Source of the DNA: Phoronis australis
Taxonomy: Eukaryota > Phoronida > Phoronidae
Assembly (NCBI GenBank): GCA_002633005.1
Contig: NMRA01000244.1
Span: forward strand, 114,638 to 178,637
Length of the DNA: 64,000 nucleotides
Reading direction: 5' to 3'
Both the position numbers and the translations under genes were made by a program. Each line of letters opens with the position of its first letter. The first letter of the stretch is position 1. Under the pieces are notes generated by a model, which was not told the origin of the DNA, ran no database searches, and saw only the letters and a program-made list of their open reading frames with translations. Below, piece after piece: positions 24,979 to 36,691 of the stretch.

Positions 24979-25420
24979 TTAATTTCCTAGATCTTCGGAG
25001 ACCAGTCGTCTCCTTCGATTCAACGTTGTCTGCGGAAACTCTGGCCACGTGCCTCTACTCTCGTTACGGGACGGGGACAATTTAAATTTGGCGCCACCTA
25101 GTTTGTTGAGAGAAGGCTGAAGAGCTGTGATATAAATTGCCTCCTGCACACCTCTCTCAAACCAGTTCTTTTCTCTGCACAGGATCTCAACATTTTCATT
25201 ACTAAACCCATGAGTATGTGCATGCAGACGATTATACACAGATGGTGAAGATCCTTCCCCCACAGCCCGTCTATGTTGACACATGCGTTTCTTGAGTGGT
25301 TGCTCAGTCTCGCCCACATAAAACTGACCAAATTGCTCTCCTTCATAGTGAATACCATAAACAGCCCAACTAATACGATCCTTTTCCTGATTGTCCTTAC
25401 AGTGCCTTAAGAGTTGTCTC
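24979..25420 (-). pseudogene. Penelope-like element fragment with GIY-YIG endonuclease
   Basis: The open frame reads WAVYGIHYEGEQFGQFYVGE, then KKRMCQHRRAV, then a Glu-Ala-Ile-Tyr-Ile segment. This is the GIY-YIG nuclease layout seen at the C-terminus of Penelope-like retroelements. Just upstream, in another frame, VVDFPYLEGVSEKIQRIAVK resembles the Penelope linker (xxPYxxGxSExIxRI). A frameshift near 25400 separates them. No reverse-transcriptase core is seen further upstream, so this is a 5'-truncated, broken copy. Confidence 0.7.
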
Positions 25421-26302
25421 GGGGTTTGACTGCAATACGTTGTATTTTTTCAGACACCCCTTCCAAGTACGGGAAATCAACCACGGTTTTAGGACGCTCA
25501 CGGATGCTACGCTCACCGGCTGTTCAGAAAGAATGGTGACCGGAGCATCCAAGCCGCTCAAATCCCGCCGTGTGACTCCCTCGCCACATTCGTGGCATCA
25601 TCTAAATAGCTCCAATACTTTAGTCAAGTCCACAATAAACTTTTCAAAGTTTGGCTCAACGGACGACGAACTGTTCTATTCACTGTGTGTGGAAGTGGGC
25701 TTGTCATCATTCCCGCTTCTCAACATCGTTGCATAGCTGCTTATAGGCTCTGGGCTGGAGACAACACCAACACAGGGCGAATCATTGCTAGTTCCCGGAA
25801 TTGCATAGTCTGGGAGGCACGGGTGACAGTGGATGAGGGGCCTCCAGTCACTGTAGATGTCACAAATCAAGAAGCTTCCCGCTTCAAAAGTGCATCTCTC
25901 AGGGGTGGCGATGTGGCACTGACGAGACACCCTTCTTCGCAGGAACTTTTATCATTTGCGTGTACATGTTTCTTTAGTGATCCGTCAGCAGAAAATGAAT
26001 GCCACACACTCGTTAATTGTCAACGGCAGAGCGTGTCATCTTTTGGAAACCATAAACTGGCATACCCAAAGTGCGCGTGAGACGCTAATGAGTACATTCC
26101 GGTGCGCAGCAACCGTGCAGCATGTTGACTGACTCACAAACAATGCAATCGACGACCGAGTTTATCACAGCCGAGGTAAAACAATGACTGACTCGTCCGT
26201 CACCTCACACAGTCATACTATATGAGATCAAAATGGCGGGAAATTCTTAACTTCCTATAGGATACATCCAGAGTAAGGCACTTGGACGAAATCGTTGCAG
26301 GC

Positions 26303-26734
26303 ATGGCCAGCAAGTCGAGCCTACACGAAGTAAGTCTAAAAGACGAGTTTAAAGCTGCGCATATGGATCCAGAAGTTATTGTGTCATTTAAGAATATTTT
26401 ACTAGGTTGACTAGATGAAAAATTGTATGTGAGACTTTCTGCAGGTTTAGAAATTCAGTTTGTGGAAAAGTTGAAAGAAAAAGATTAGGAAATAACTTCG
26501 ATAAGACAAGGACTATCCGATTTGAGGCAAACGTACGATTCTGAAATTGTCGCCTTAGAATGGAATGAGCAGCAACAGTATAGCAGGAGAAATGTTCTCG
26601 TTATCGATGGTAAGAAGGAGACAGAGTGGGAATCAACTGATACAAACATACTGGAATTCGCTACAAAAATGGGCACCAATACAACAGAAGCTGATACCAA
26701 TAGAAGCCCAAGGGCGCGATTAAGACAAGTGTAA
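26303..26734 (+). pseudogene. decayed LINE ORF1-like coding sequence
   Basis: From ATGGCCAGCAAG the frame has two internal stops (near 26410 and 26487). It then stays open through WNEQQQYSRRNVLVIDGKKE, ESTDTNILEF and NRSPR. That is the EQYSRRNxxxxxGxxE...TD...SHR layout of the coiled-coil/RRM ORF1 protein of non-LTR retrotransposons. No ORF2 follows. Confidence 0.65.
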
Positions 26735-29237
26735 TAGCAAGCACAGACACCTTTGATCAGCCTTCGACGATATACTACAATAAAGAGAAAGGCTGGTATA
26801 CAACTGCTATTCAATATGGCCGGCCGCCAGGCACTTCCGGAATAATTCAAAGCATGTCAAATCTGCCTCCCGTTCAGGACCTCGCTAAAAAGCAAGACTT
26901 CGCGAGATTACGTGAAATATTGCCGTGTATTTCAAATGAGAACACGTGACTTTGTCTAGATTTTAGCTAGGTCCTAGCGTAGGTCCTAGCGTTACTGAAC
27001 GCAAGCCTGGAAGTTGAATTTAAGTCGCATTTTATCTGCGACTGCACCACGTTCACTAGATAAATTTGTTGATATCGAAACCAATAAATACCTCCAGATT
27101 TACCTAGTTCAATCGGCAACATTCGTGGCAAAGCGTAGTTACCGAAATGATCTAACTGGCATCAACTAATGCGCATGCTCATAAAGCCGCTAAGAACATC
27201 ACCAGAACGCTTACATCAACTAAAAGCAGCAACATTATCTTTGTAATACTCCAGGAGCAGGCTGATAGGGTGCACGCTGATTGGGTACACCAAAAATAGG
27301 TCACCAATTCAGTGGGACTTTCCAATTTCAGTCCATTTGTCCAAATCATTATGCTTGTATGTGGATTAATTATTGTAGTGAATTACAGCGTAAACAATAG
27401 CATTGTGGTGTGAACGGCTCCACGCTCCACCAGTTTACTCTGCCTCTACTGTTACTGTATTTTTCAGAGATTTGTTCATGGAAAATTACTGGAATAGTGC
27501 CATACACAAGTCGATATGTGACCACTTTTTGAGGAACAGAGGAAGGTAAAGTGATGGTAGTTACTTCTAGGGGTATCGCAGTTTTAGAACCAATTCGATG
27601 ACTGTTGGAGCAAACTGTTAATTCTTAAAATACTGCATGCCTGTAACTTACCATTATCGGAAAACTTTGTCCTGAAGTGTAATTCTGAACCTGTTTTTTG
27701 ATCATTGACATGATAAGTTACAAGAACAAAACATGCTTCTGAGTAGGGTATGACAATTGCAAACAACCAGCCCCTTGTAGGAGGGCATTCAGTGGTGTTA
27801 GTATTGGCATTCTTGATCTCAGTTGTCTTCAGTGTTGAGTTTGGCAAGCTGTGATTACGAAGTAGGCACCATAAAATATATTGGAGTCAGCAATGATATA
27901 TAAATAAAAGCGATGTTGTCCCGTAATTTTTTCGTGAATATTAACTGATAAGATGTTACCAGCAAGCACAACCTGGTCTCTGAGAGAACTACAAAAAGTG
28001 TACGAATGGAATGAAGTCATACAGGTTTTTTCCAGTGGGTTATATGAATTGAGAATTGAGATATTTATAAAATGATTTATTATTGAAGAACTCAGGCTTG
28101 TTACTTTTTCCGCTGTTGCTAAAAAAACACAGTTGACTTTGAAATCCTATGTTATTGGCAGGTTGGCAGGAGCGCTCTGATACGCAAATTTTGTTGAAGG
28201 TTCAATAGCGCTGCCTCACACGTCCGTCGATCCCTGGCGCTGTTCACTCAGTAATGTCTATGATCCTATAGTTGTGTATTACATGCATGTTGGTGTACAA
28301 AATGATCTTGAATGGGCGCCCCCTGTAGATGCATGGACAACCGTCTCGAGAGAGAACACACCGCGTGTCCCATGTAACGCTGCTCACGAGAATGGGGACG
28401 AAAACACCAACATGGGCACAAAATAACTAGCCAAGAAATAGACAATACCATCATTGCTATGCTGAAATTGACACATTTCAGCTAAAGATTTTGGAATCGC
28501 TAGTGATCAGTAACGAAAAGCCTTTGCTGAATGAGCAGCTCACATGTGCTTACCGCACCCTTGCTCTCGTTCGATAGGGTTGTGGCCTTCCTACCGTGTG
28601 TTGCATTCACAGTCTCTGCTTGTATGGCCCTCTTCCCGCTGTCACGTGAATTTCACTGTTTATTTCGCTCTGTATATGTTCATTCCACTCATTGCCTGAT
28701 GATGTGACATGCCGTCACGAAATATAGCTACTGTTTTAATTTGTGTGTTTGTTATGTCTCTCGGTGTTTTACTTCATACCCGCACACCTGAAAAAAGCAG
28801 ACTGTTCCGAAATTACGATCGTATCAGTATCAAGCTTGCAAGTAAAAAGTCGAGTCGTGTTTTTCATCGAAGTTTGGGTAAACGAAGGGCTGCTACCTAA
28901 CTATACTTATATGTCATACAGTATTTCGATATTGTATATAACGTCACTGAACTGACACAGCCCAGCCTGTATGACTTAGAGATGAAACCAGTCCATCAAG
29001 CTATTTTATACCTGAGATCAACACCCCTTGAACTGAGCATGACTATTTTATATCGGAGATCAATACTCTGAACTGAGGCAGCCCAGCAGTGTGTATGAAT
29101 TTAAGGTTCTAGATCTGTTATCTGTTCAAGTTTCATATTCTTCTTTTCATAGAATTTGTTCCTGTGCTGTGCATTTATGTTTAGGTTGTGCAAATACTAC
29201 AACTATTGATAGCCAAGACTTTCCTTTAACTTCTCAA
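26735..29237. other. intergenic, nothing recognised
   Basis: Only short unsupported ORFs, and a doubled TAGGTCCTAGCG near 26975-26995. No gene or RNA is recognised. Confidence 0.4.
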
Positions 29238-29243
29238 TTTATT
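29238..29243 (-). terminator. polyadenylation signal of the GST gene
   Basis: AATAAA on the minus strand, about 90 bp downstream of the GST stop codon. Confidence 0.45.
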
Positions 29244-29331
29244 TTCGAATTGACTAATTCAACCATCGATTTCAAATAAGGAACGTCACACTATTCAAGG
29301 TTCATAAACTCTGGAAATTCTATGCATGGAG

Positions 29332-29505
29332 TTATCTGAAAGGGGACTGAGGTCGACTCTTCAACCACTGGGCGATACCTGGGACATTCTCGAACCGCTG
29401 GTAGAGGTCCTTCAGCTTGTAGAACTCTGGTTTGTCCAGAGTGCCGGGAAACTGTTTCTGCATCAGCCACATTGCGTGGTAGTAAATGGTATCAGCGAGG
29501 GTTGG
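29332..29505 (-). CDS. GST exon, C-terminal
   Basis: The acceptor is gctcaattttcag. It encodes PTLADTIYYHAMWLMQKQ through VPGIAQWLKSRPQSPF and TAA at 29332. The LAD helix-6 N-capping motif and the RP terminus are typical of sigma GSTs. Phase 0 start. Confidence 0.92.
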   Translation of the reverse strand, partial: PTLADTIYYHAMWLMQKQFPGTLDKPEFYKLKDLYQRFENVPGIAQWLKSRPQSPFR

Positions 29506-31528
29506 CTGAAAATTGAGCAAATGTTATTAAAATAGTTAATAACCGTCTTTATTACAAGTTGTATTTCCTCGTGCTTTGAAGCATGTCTAGAAAGTCACAA
29601 TTTAATGAAACTTGTTACACCAAAATAAATGTTACGCTTCTCACATCCTTTAATGATTACTAAAGGCCTATAGCTATTGGCGTCATTACAATCCGCGAGC
29701 CTGTGGTTGGTCCTTTCATCCTCCTTCAGAGAGGCCTAGCCTTTTTGATAAGTTGTACTTCAATGATGCGGCGTCACCAATTACCTTATCTCCAACAAAC
29801 CAACTGGAACCGCCATTGTTTTGCTCAAGAAGTTGTGTCGTCTGCTTCAGCCACCATGGCAACTTTTCAAGTGTGCTGTTTCGTGTCGCCTGTTTGAGAG
29901 TAAGAATTTGAAATTAGGTGACATCCTTAAATGCAGTTTGCATGGTAGATTAACGGGAAAAGTATCGTTTTGGTTCACGGTTGTTCATGCTACCCCGAAG
30001 TTTGTGCTGTTGTGCTACGTCACCAGCTTTCGTGAACAATGTCATCAAAAGCGCTACGATACGACTTTGGACTGGATGGTTTAAAAAATTAATGAATATA
30101 TTCCAATACCAATCGATTTAACAAGAATCGGATTTCGAACTAAGTGGTGTCAAGTTACCTGATAGGTAGGGGCTCCTTGAGAGGTGAACAGAGTAAACAT
30201 GGGGGCCATGACGTCAGTCATGCATCCAACGATCATGTCAATCCTGTAAGCGTCCTCGTCAGTTTTTCCCATTAAACCTTTGAATTAGACGCAAAGTGAA
30301 GATCGTTTGCTTTGGTATAATATAGGTTAGTCATGATCAAGTTTTCGACACTGTAAACATTACAACTCACCACAGACCACCTGCAAAGTCGGATCTTTTT
30401 GTGCAATTTGTTGAAAATCAGTGACAGTTACGTGTAGCGTAAGCGAAAAGTAACAAGATAAGCGTTTCTGTGTTCAGACTTTCTTGGCCTCATTACGAAT
30501 CAAAATACAGAATGTAACCGAAGTTCAAATGCCATTGGCGGAGATTCTTAATATACAAAAAAACATTACGTTTTGAATTATAAAAAAGTTGGGGTCAACA
30601 TGATTGAAGTATGAGGTTCCTTTCAAAATCTTTGCCGACGACGTTTTGAACTTCAAAATGTTGAAACTCGGATGCCGTTATTTTATCTCTAGTCTAGTGA
30701 TAAGGCGCCTTACTTACCAAACTCATTCGCCAGTTGCCTATTGATGGCACCGCTCTGACAATATTTCTTAACTGTACCGTCCGCCTCTGTAACAACCAGT
30801 TCGGGAAGGACACCCCACACAGTTTCTGGAACGGTAATGGCGTGCAGGCGATTACGCAAGCACACAAGAACTTGTGCAAATATCCGGAAGGGGTCTTATT
30901 TTTATACGTTGCATAGTGCAACAACAACAACAACGTTTTAGAGACAACAAATCTTCCGCCAAGAACAATTCTTGATTTTAAGCACTTTATCCTTAAAACA
31001 TTAGTATCGTCATGTAACTTGGTCAGAAGTGGTTCCAGCTACACAAAAATTATAAGTGGTTACTAGTGTATGATACCGACAATTTTGGCACTTCTTATTC
31101 TGCGTGTTCGTGGACATGGCCTTATTCCCTGGTACAGGGAGTGAAAGGAATTGTAGCTTGTCAAAAAGAGGTTTGCTTGTGAGAAAATAATCGTGGAAAA
31201 CGAGTAGTATTTATCGTAAATCGCCTCTGAAAAGAACACCCATGCAAACGTGTCTGGAAGAGTTCTGCCATCCCCGCCTATACAGAATTTCGTACGAGTG
31301 TGGCGTCTCTTAGGTGTTCTTGTGAAACGTTGCATCGTTTCCTCTCGCAGGCCCGGTTTACACGGCTACGTCACGATTGCTACTTACGATACTTCATGGC
31401 CGGCCATTCATTCATTTGTACTCTTCTGTCGGTGTACGTCACACCAGACAGAGCAAACAGCAACCTCCCGACCTCACCACGTGCGGCCAGATCAAAATAC
31501 TTATACTCGTATTTTTTCGTGTTGTTCG
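29332..31528 (-). CDS. glutathione S-transferase, sigma class (start exon missing)
   Basis: Exons in coding order: 31528-31388, 30825-30718, 30277-30159, 29889-29785, 29505-29332 (phases 1, 1, 1, 0, 0). They give 647 nt. A short upstream exon ending ATGG would give about 216 residues, slightly above the usual 200-205. The N-terminal thioredoxin-like half has KYEYKYFDLAARGE, with the catalytic Tyr just before Phe as in sigma GSTs, then EWPAMKY and VWGVLPELVV, where the cis-Pro contacts glutathione. QSGAINRQLAN is the glutathione-gluing Q-S-x-A-I segment. The C-terminal half has DMIVGCMTDVM, WFVGDKPTLAD and PGIAQWLKSRPQS. The protein conjugates glutathione to electrophiles; some sigma GSTs make prostaglandin D. 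Family call firm, substrate unknown. Confidence 0.9.
29785..29889 (-). CDS. GST exon
   Basis: The acceptor is cttactctcaaacag and the donor ATAAG|GTAATT. 35 codons, phase 0 to 0, including LPWWLKQTTQLLEQNNGG and SWFVGDK, the helix-5 and GWFVGDK block. Confidence 0.9.
30159..30277 (-). CDS. GST exon
   Basis: The acceptor is gcgtctaattcaaag and the donor TATCAG|GTAACT. It encodes LMGKTDEDAYRIDMIVGCMT, the GKT...E..R.DM helix-4 motif of sigma GSTs. Phase 1 to 0. Confidence 0.9.
30718..30825 (-). CDS. GST exon
   Basis: The acceptor is ccattaccgttccag and the donor GTTTG|GTAAGT. It encodes TVWGVLPELVVTEADG and QSGAINRQLANEFG (cis-Pro and glutathione gamma-glutamyl contacts). Phase 1 to 1. Confidence 0.9.
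31388..31528 (-). CDS. GST exon, first recognised
   Basis: The acceptor is attgtcacatttcag and the donor TATC|GTAAGT. It encodes YKYFDLAARGEVGRLLF through EWPAMKY. The exon begins with two bases of a codon, so an upstream exon ending in one base (for example ATGG) must supply the start. I could not place it with confidence. Confidence 0.88.
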
Positions 31529-31898
31529 CTGAAATGTGACAATTTCCACACATTAAATTGCCACTCGACTTATCCGTCCTTATATGAACCAATGTTAATT
31601 GTAGATTAAGACTTGCTCTGGGACGCTGCCATTTTAATGAAACAGGTCCTTACGAAACGTTAAAACATTCTACCTAATGACGACATTGCTAGCCAAGGCA
31701 TCAGTCTATCGTAGTACTTATTTTTTAAAAGTGCCATTGTCATGCAGACGTTTATGAGTTTGATCAAACTTTAAACGAACTGCGTAGCTAAAGGCACGCT
31801 TCCTTTTCGCTTCCTAAAATTTAGAAATATGCCAAACTAGAGCTATGCATGTCCTTACAGCTACGGCTTCAGTATCAAGTACCCGGATTCGGTAGCAG

Positions 31899-32054
31899 GG
31901 GTGGATCCAGGATTTGGTGTTAGGAGGGGACAGAGCACAGAGTATTAGCCAGGATTTTACCCGTCAGACGTTCACACCTCCGAACTGCCAAAAGGAGTCG
32001 GAAAAAATCAAAGGGGGCCATGGCCCCCTTGCCCCCCCCCCCCCCTNCGGTCAC
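31899..32054. repeat. 'GTGGATCCAGGATTT' interspersed repeat
   Basis: It starts GTGGATCCAGGATTTGGTG, contains CAGAGTATTAGCCAGGATTTT and GGGGGCCATGGCCCCCTTGC, and ends in a C-run with one N. It is closely related to 52635-52791. The right end (expected AATCCGCCACT) is lost in the C-run, where assembly quality is poor. Confidence 0.75.
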
Positions 32055-32314
32055 TGAGTAGAGGTAATCTGCACTTGAAATGAAGCCATCCGCTTTGGAA
32101 TGACTGGGCGGTCCTCGAAACGACTTTTGGTGTCATACTCTCAATGTCCTTCGTTACGAGTAAGGCAAAAGCTCTGGCATAAAAATGATACGATTTTTCA
32201 ACTGTGATTTTCCTAATTTACTTCTTGTTCGGACAGACGAATAGTAACAAATAGAGTTTTATATTCTGATCATGAGTATTGGCTGCGTAGCCACCACATT
32301 GAGAGTAGTCTAAG

Positions 32315-32484
32315 TCAAGAACACGGGGACTGGGTTAACATACATTTAGTCTTTTCGCAGATGAACCAGAGCGAGGTAGAGCACCGAATGTCGTTCCATC
32401 CTTGAATTCCGTTAACATAGAGGCTGACACAGTCTTCCTGACCGAATAAAGACAAGTAATTGTTCGGCTCACCAGGAAGCCAAG
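32315..32484 (-). CDS. C-type lectin exon 3
   Basis: The acceptor is gtaacttcttttcag. It encodes WLPGEPNNY, GQEDCVSLY, GWNDIRCSTSLWFICEK and a short Cys-containing tail before TGA. It supplies the EPN and WND calcium/sugar ligands and three of the four conserved cysteines. Confidence 0.93.
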
Positions 32485-35400
32485 CTGAAAAGAAGTTACG
32501 AAACAGAATAAACCTCCTAAGCATCTAACTATAGCCCCATCGTGTATGTTTTCTATTCGTTATTAACCAGAAGTACGCCTGGGTGTTTCAAGCTTTTGTT
32601 GTACAAAAGGAACGCGTATTCAATTAACTCTGAAATTACCAGTAATTGCTTTAACGTTATTTTTGTGAAAGCACTTATGCCTAGAGTAATTGTGCCTGCA
32701 ACAATTTTGTACTCGGCTTTTTGAATGCTTGGGAATAGTTTTAGAAACATTTGTATCATTCTTCAATTTGATTCGGCTATTCATAAAAGACTTCCACAGT
32801 GAGACCACTGTTGTGCATTGCGTGGAGACAGAAAAGGTTCAACTGGTACATGGAGAGTCTTGTTCTTTTGATGTTGGTGGCAAAACAATTAATGTCACAA
32901 AAATGTCTGAACGGTTTGTTATATCAACACACTAATTCACGTTATTCTCGGAAAGTCCACACATTTGTTTACTAATGAAAAGGGTTTGTATCGAAGGCCA
33001 ATCGTCGACACGATATTTCATCATGTGACTTCCTAACGCTATTCTTCTTTTTTCCTAAGCCAACTCTAGCGTGCATTGGTTTGCATAGATGCGGTGAGAT
33101 TATCTCCACAGCCGAAATGTGCGGGAAATTATCTTGTAACGATCGGGCATTTTAAGAAATGCCGTCTCTGTTTTCGATAACTGAGCTACATTTTTGCTTC
33201 CCTATATTGTAAATTGGCTGTTGATGAAGCATTTTGGGGGATTCACGGAATGACGTCAATTTCCACGACGTATTGTTTGAACTGTTGTAGAGGCGAGCCA
33301 ACTCGTGGACGAGAGTGTCTCGCCACCTGCCAATCATGACTGAAATGTGCTCCGACAGTTTATGTAATTCCGTGTGTGCCGACAGGTGTCACCATGGTAT
33401 ACTGTAATCCTTCCATCTGGTACAATTCACGGTCAGATAGTTTATCTTATAAACGTTAAGGTAAACACAAATATGTAAATTAGGCCTTTATACGCTCTGG
33501 TCATTATCTGTAGAGTTCTTACCTTCAGAACTACGTATATTGGAGTCTTACTATAAAAATAGAGAGCTTAACCCGCTAATTAAAGACCCGAGGCACTAGT
33601 TGCGTTCCGAGCTTACGATCTGGTTTTCTTTTAAAAGACTTCTCTTATGCAAGAAATTTGCTCAGCTCTTTGCTTTCATTTCTGCTGAGCTCTAATCCAA
33701 GTTTAAATGACCTTTCGCTCTCACACACTATGGGACAAGACAGTGTTGAAGTCCCACAAATTTTGTCTACTCCGATACTTTCGAATCTGCCTCACCTGAG
33801 TAGGTCAGCGGGCCATATTTAGACCAGAATGTGCGATTTCCACCCGAAGTCTTTGCCCAGGCCCCTAGCCACCACTGGTCACCTCCATATTCTCGACCTT
33901 TTCCAACCAGGTACCGCTGCTCATCTTCATTAACCGGAAGTGCCAGATGACCTCCCAGTTGGCGGCACTTGCCCTCAGCTTCCGGTTGATTCTTGGCTTC
34001 CTTAACGAAGGTGTAGTACTTTGACCCAGCTCTCGTGTGCCAGGTAACTGCACGAACAGCAAAATCAAGGTTTTAAGAATTAACCGTTTGTGAACAAGTT
34101 CAATTGCATTGTAAATAGTTTGTTTTCACGCTGTGATAGCAAGTCGCTCAAGTTGCTATGTCAATAATTAGAATATTGCTCATTACTATTTGTACTGTGA
34201 TTGTAGCACTTGTTCTATCTTATGAGTGTGTAGCTATATGCAGATGAAACAATGTGTGTTGTCGGTGCAAATGCTTACGTTGAGGTAATCAGTGGCGTTT
34301 AGTAGCTATTGGTTGTCAAGCTGGAGTAATCCAGCTTGACAACAGAGGAGGGACATTGTCAGACCCTGGCAAATCAAAATAAAACGTGGACATCAGCGTA
34401 CGAAAGGAATTGGTGCGAAGAAACCTGAACACACCTCCCGGGCTCTCCTGTCTCCCAGCATTGCCCGCATCGCCTAGTTTCGACAACTATGTAAATGGGT
34501 AGTGCATGTGCCTGCTCCCGTTTCCCGCAACTATTGACAGGTTAAAGTTTCTCGTTGCCTCCGAGCTGTATAACATCTCGAGACCATTGCCATTATAGTA
34601 CCCTTTGCGCAACCATTTTCGAGCTGCCCCTCCTCTGCCTGCCCGCTGCAACTTTGTGTTCTTCTACAGTGACTTCTGCTATTCTAACATGTTTTCCCTA
34701 ATTCCTAAAACACAGGAAGCATAAGGGACAGGTATTATTGATTCAGGTCCTTGAAATTCAAGTTCTGGGTGCCCCTGTAACGACGAGTCAATGCCCCCTA
34801 ATTTCTATGGCCCTAAACTGTAGCTTTTTATGTAAGTGGATTGCCACAACTTTCGAATGGGCCGCTATTTTACAGGGACCCCGAGTTGCAACTTATTTAG
34901 CTTTACGGACAATCTGTCACTACCTACATTAATAGGTAATGTGTCTGAGAGTTTAACAGACGAGTCGAGCTTACGGAGATTTTTCGAACGGCTTCGTAAC
35001 ACAGCGCTAATAAAAGATCTTTCGAAAATTCCAGAAAAGCACCCATGGGCATCTCTTTCTATAAAAATTATGCCTTTCGAAATTTGTCGTCTTTTAAAAG
35101 GAGCTCTTATGTATTTAAGATTTAGAAAGCTAAAAAATGAACGAGAAATCTCAAAATTTTTACAATTTTTTTAGTGGCAGGTTTGAGTTAAAACTTTAAC
35201 GACCGAGAACCTTTGAATTCATTCTTGCTCCTGTGTTTTTGCTTTTCTTTGCTTTTATTACACATTGAGACTTGCTGACAATATCGAAATATGGCAGAGT
35301 GTCTCTCCTTATTTGGTGTATAATAACGATAACTATATTCATTTCTAGACCAGTCCGTTTTATAGTCAGCCAATCAAAACTTGCCACGTCATATTAGACG

Positions 35401-35861
35401 CTCACATGGTATACTATAGCTAATGAAATTCGCATTCAGAAAACAACTTCAAGCATAGTGTATGCTTCCAGGGAAACCACTTATAATAGATGTGTATATT
35501 TGTTCAAATTGGTCATTGTTTAAACTGGCAAGTTTATATACATACAAATTATCTTAAAAATGTGTAAGCCCTTGTTTTAATTTAACTTTGTAATGTTTAA
35601 CCGATGTCTAAATTCCTCGACCCTGACTAAGCTCTAAAACAATCTCTGACTGTGTCACATTCCATTCTCATGATTCAATATTGTTCACAGTATAAATATA
35701 CATTGTTCACAATACTGTTCCACTCGGGCTCTAGATAACGGGGGATAACAACTTCGCCATGTAATAATCTATATGTATTCGACTTAAAGTCATCGCATTT
35801 TTGGATACAAGACCAGTCGATAGTTCTCTTGTGTTTTGTGCCAATTAGTCATAACGTGTCC

Positions 35862-35944
<83 letters not shown>

Positions 35945-36642
35945 TCTATATCACAATTAATAAAGTATTGACCGATTAAAATCATACCATGAAAATATTG
36001 AATTAAATGATGAAACAAAACAGCATGTGTTGCAAACGTTACAGTATATTCAGTTGGTCTAAATAATGTTTCCTAGGAAAATTTAAGAGTGGGGCGCCTT
36101 TTATACGAATTAGCCTTATTGTTGGGAATTCCTCGTATGCACTGACAAGTTCGAAGATCTTGAATGTGTTCAGTGTTGTGTATGAGCGACAACTGAAGTG
36201 CAAATCAGCAGAACTATACATTGGGCCTGTTGTTTTTACAGGATTGTCCATTCAAATCTTGTACGTTGGGAATTTGTGAGTCAGGTATTACATTTACATT
36301 AGGGGGCACCCTCAATCATTTCTTTACATGAAGGTGAAATTTTTCATAAGGACAACACAATTACCAAATCTCTTAAAACAAAGTCTTCACTGCTCAAATA
36401 TTTAGAGGGGTTTCTTGATGATCTAGACAAATGCCGTATAGAGCGATCATAAGACTGAAGGGAGAATGTGTCATAAAATAAACATTTGAATATTTGTGTC
36501 TGCATAAAGAAAATTACTGTTCTTGTGTCGCAACGTTTCTGCAAATAACAGATTGATTCAATTAGTACGCACCTCCATCTTTCGTGATGTCAGCAGCCCA
36601 AGATGGCGCTGAAAGTAAGGCGACCACAAGCAATATCTTCAT
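32315..36642 (-). CDS. secreted C-type lectin, single CRD (three exons)
   Basis: Exons 36642-36573, 34047-33796, 32484-32315 join in phase (1, 1) to 492 nt, or 163 residues. The signal peptide is MKILLVVALLSAPSWA. The single C-type carbohydrate-recognition domain spans about 25-163. It has C51 (pairs with C150), WWLGAW near 82-87, the EPN sugar-specificity motif at 113-115, C126 with C142, and the WND calcium motif at 137-139. By family rules, EPN with WND predicts calcium-dependent binding of mannose-type sugars. With no other domain or membrane segment, it should be a soluble lectin. Recognition of microbes or self glycans is inference. Confidence 0.92.
32485..33795. other. intron 2 of the C-type lectin gene
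   Basis: Short ORFs on both strands (for example around 32553-32935 and 33152-33337) show no recognisable domain. Nothing further supported. Confidence 0.4.
33796..34047 (-). CDS. C-type lectin exon 2
   Basis: The acceptor is ctgttcgtgcag and the donor TCAG|GTGAGG. It encodes the first half of the CRD: YYTFVKEAKNQPEAEGKC, LGGHLALPVNEDEQRYL, GGDQWWLGAW and NRTFWSKYGPLTYS. One possible N-glycosylation site (NRT). Phase 1 to 1. Confidence 0.92.
34312..34343. repeat. perfect short inverted repeat (hairpin)
   Basis: GTTGTCAAGCTGGA, then GTAA, then its exact reverse complement: a 14-bp stem with a 4-nt loop. Confidence 0.9.
35864..35944. repeat. AC then AT dinucleotide microsatellite
   Basis: About 32 AC units are followed by about 7 AT units. 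Confidence 0.98.
36573..36642 (-). CDS. C-type lectin exon 1 (signal peptide)
   Basis: The start codon is at 36642, with MKILLVVALLSAPSWAADIT giving a textbook signal peptide (cleavage after SWA or WAA). The donor is GGAG|GTGCGT. Phase 1. Confidence 0.9.
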
Positions 36643-36684
36643 GATTCTGTGAGTTTCTGGGACGTAGCACGAGACGACGTATTG

Positions 36685-36691
36685 TTATATA
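36685..36691 (-). promoter_or_regulatory. TATA box of the C-type lectin gene
   Basis: TATATAA on the minus strand, 43 bp before the start codon. It implies a 5' UTR of only about 15 bases. Motif and position only. Confidence 0.55.

Larger units (their letters stand above)
34048..36572. other. intron 1 of the C-type lectin gene
   Basis: It contains a perfect 14-bp hairpin (34312-34343) and an AC/AT microsatellite (35864-35944). The plus-strand ORF at 34836-35174 has no recognisable domain and is probably chance. Confidence 0.45.

Noticed and set aside
25440-26080. Plus-strand ORFs of 98 and 131 codons
   Set aside because: The first is antisense to the Penelope-like linker region; the second has no family signal.
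34836-35174. 112-codon plus-strand ORF
   Set aside because: No domain, no splice signals and it lies inside a lectin intron; probably chance.
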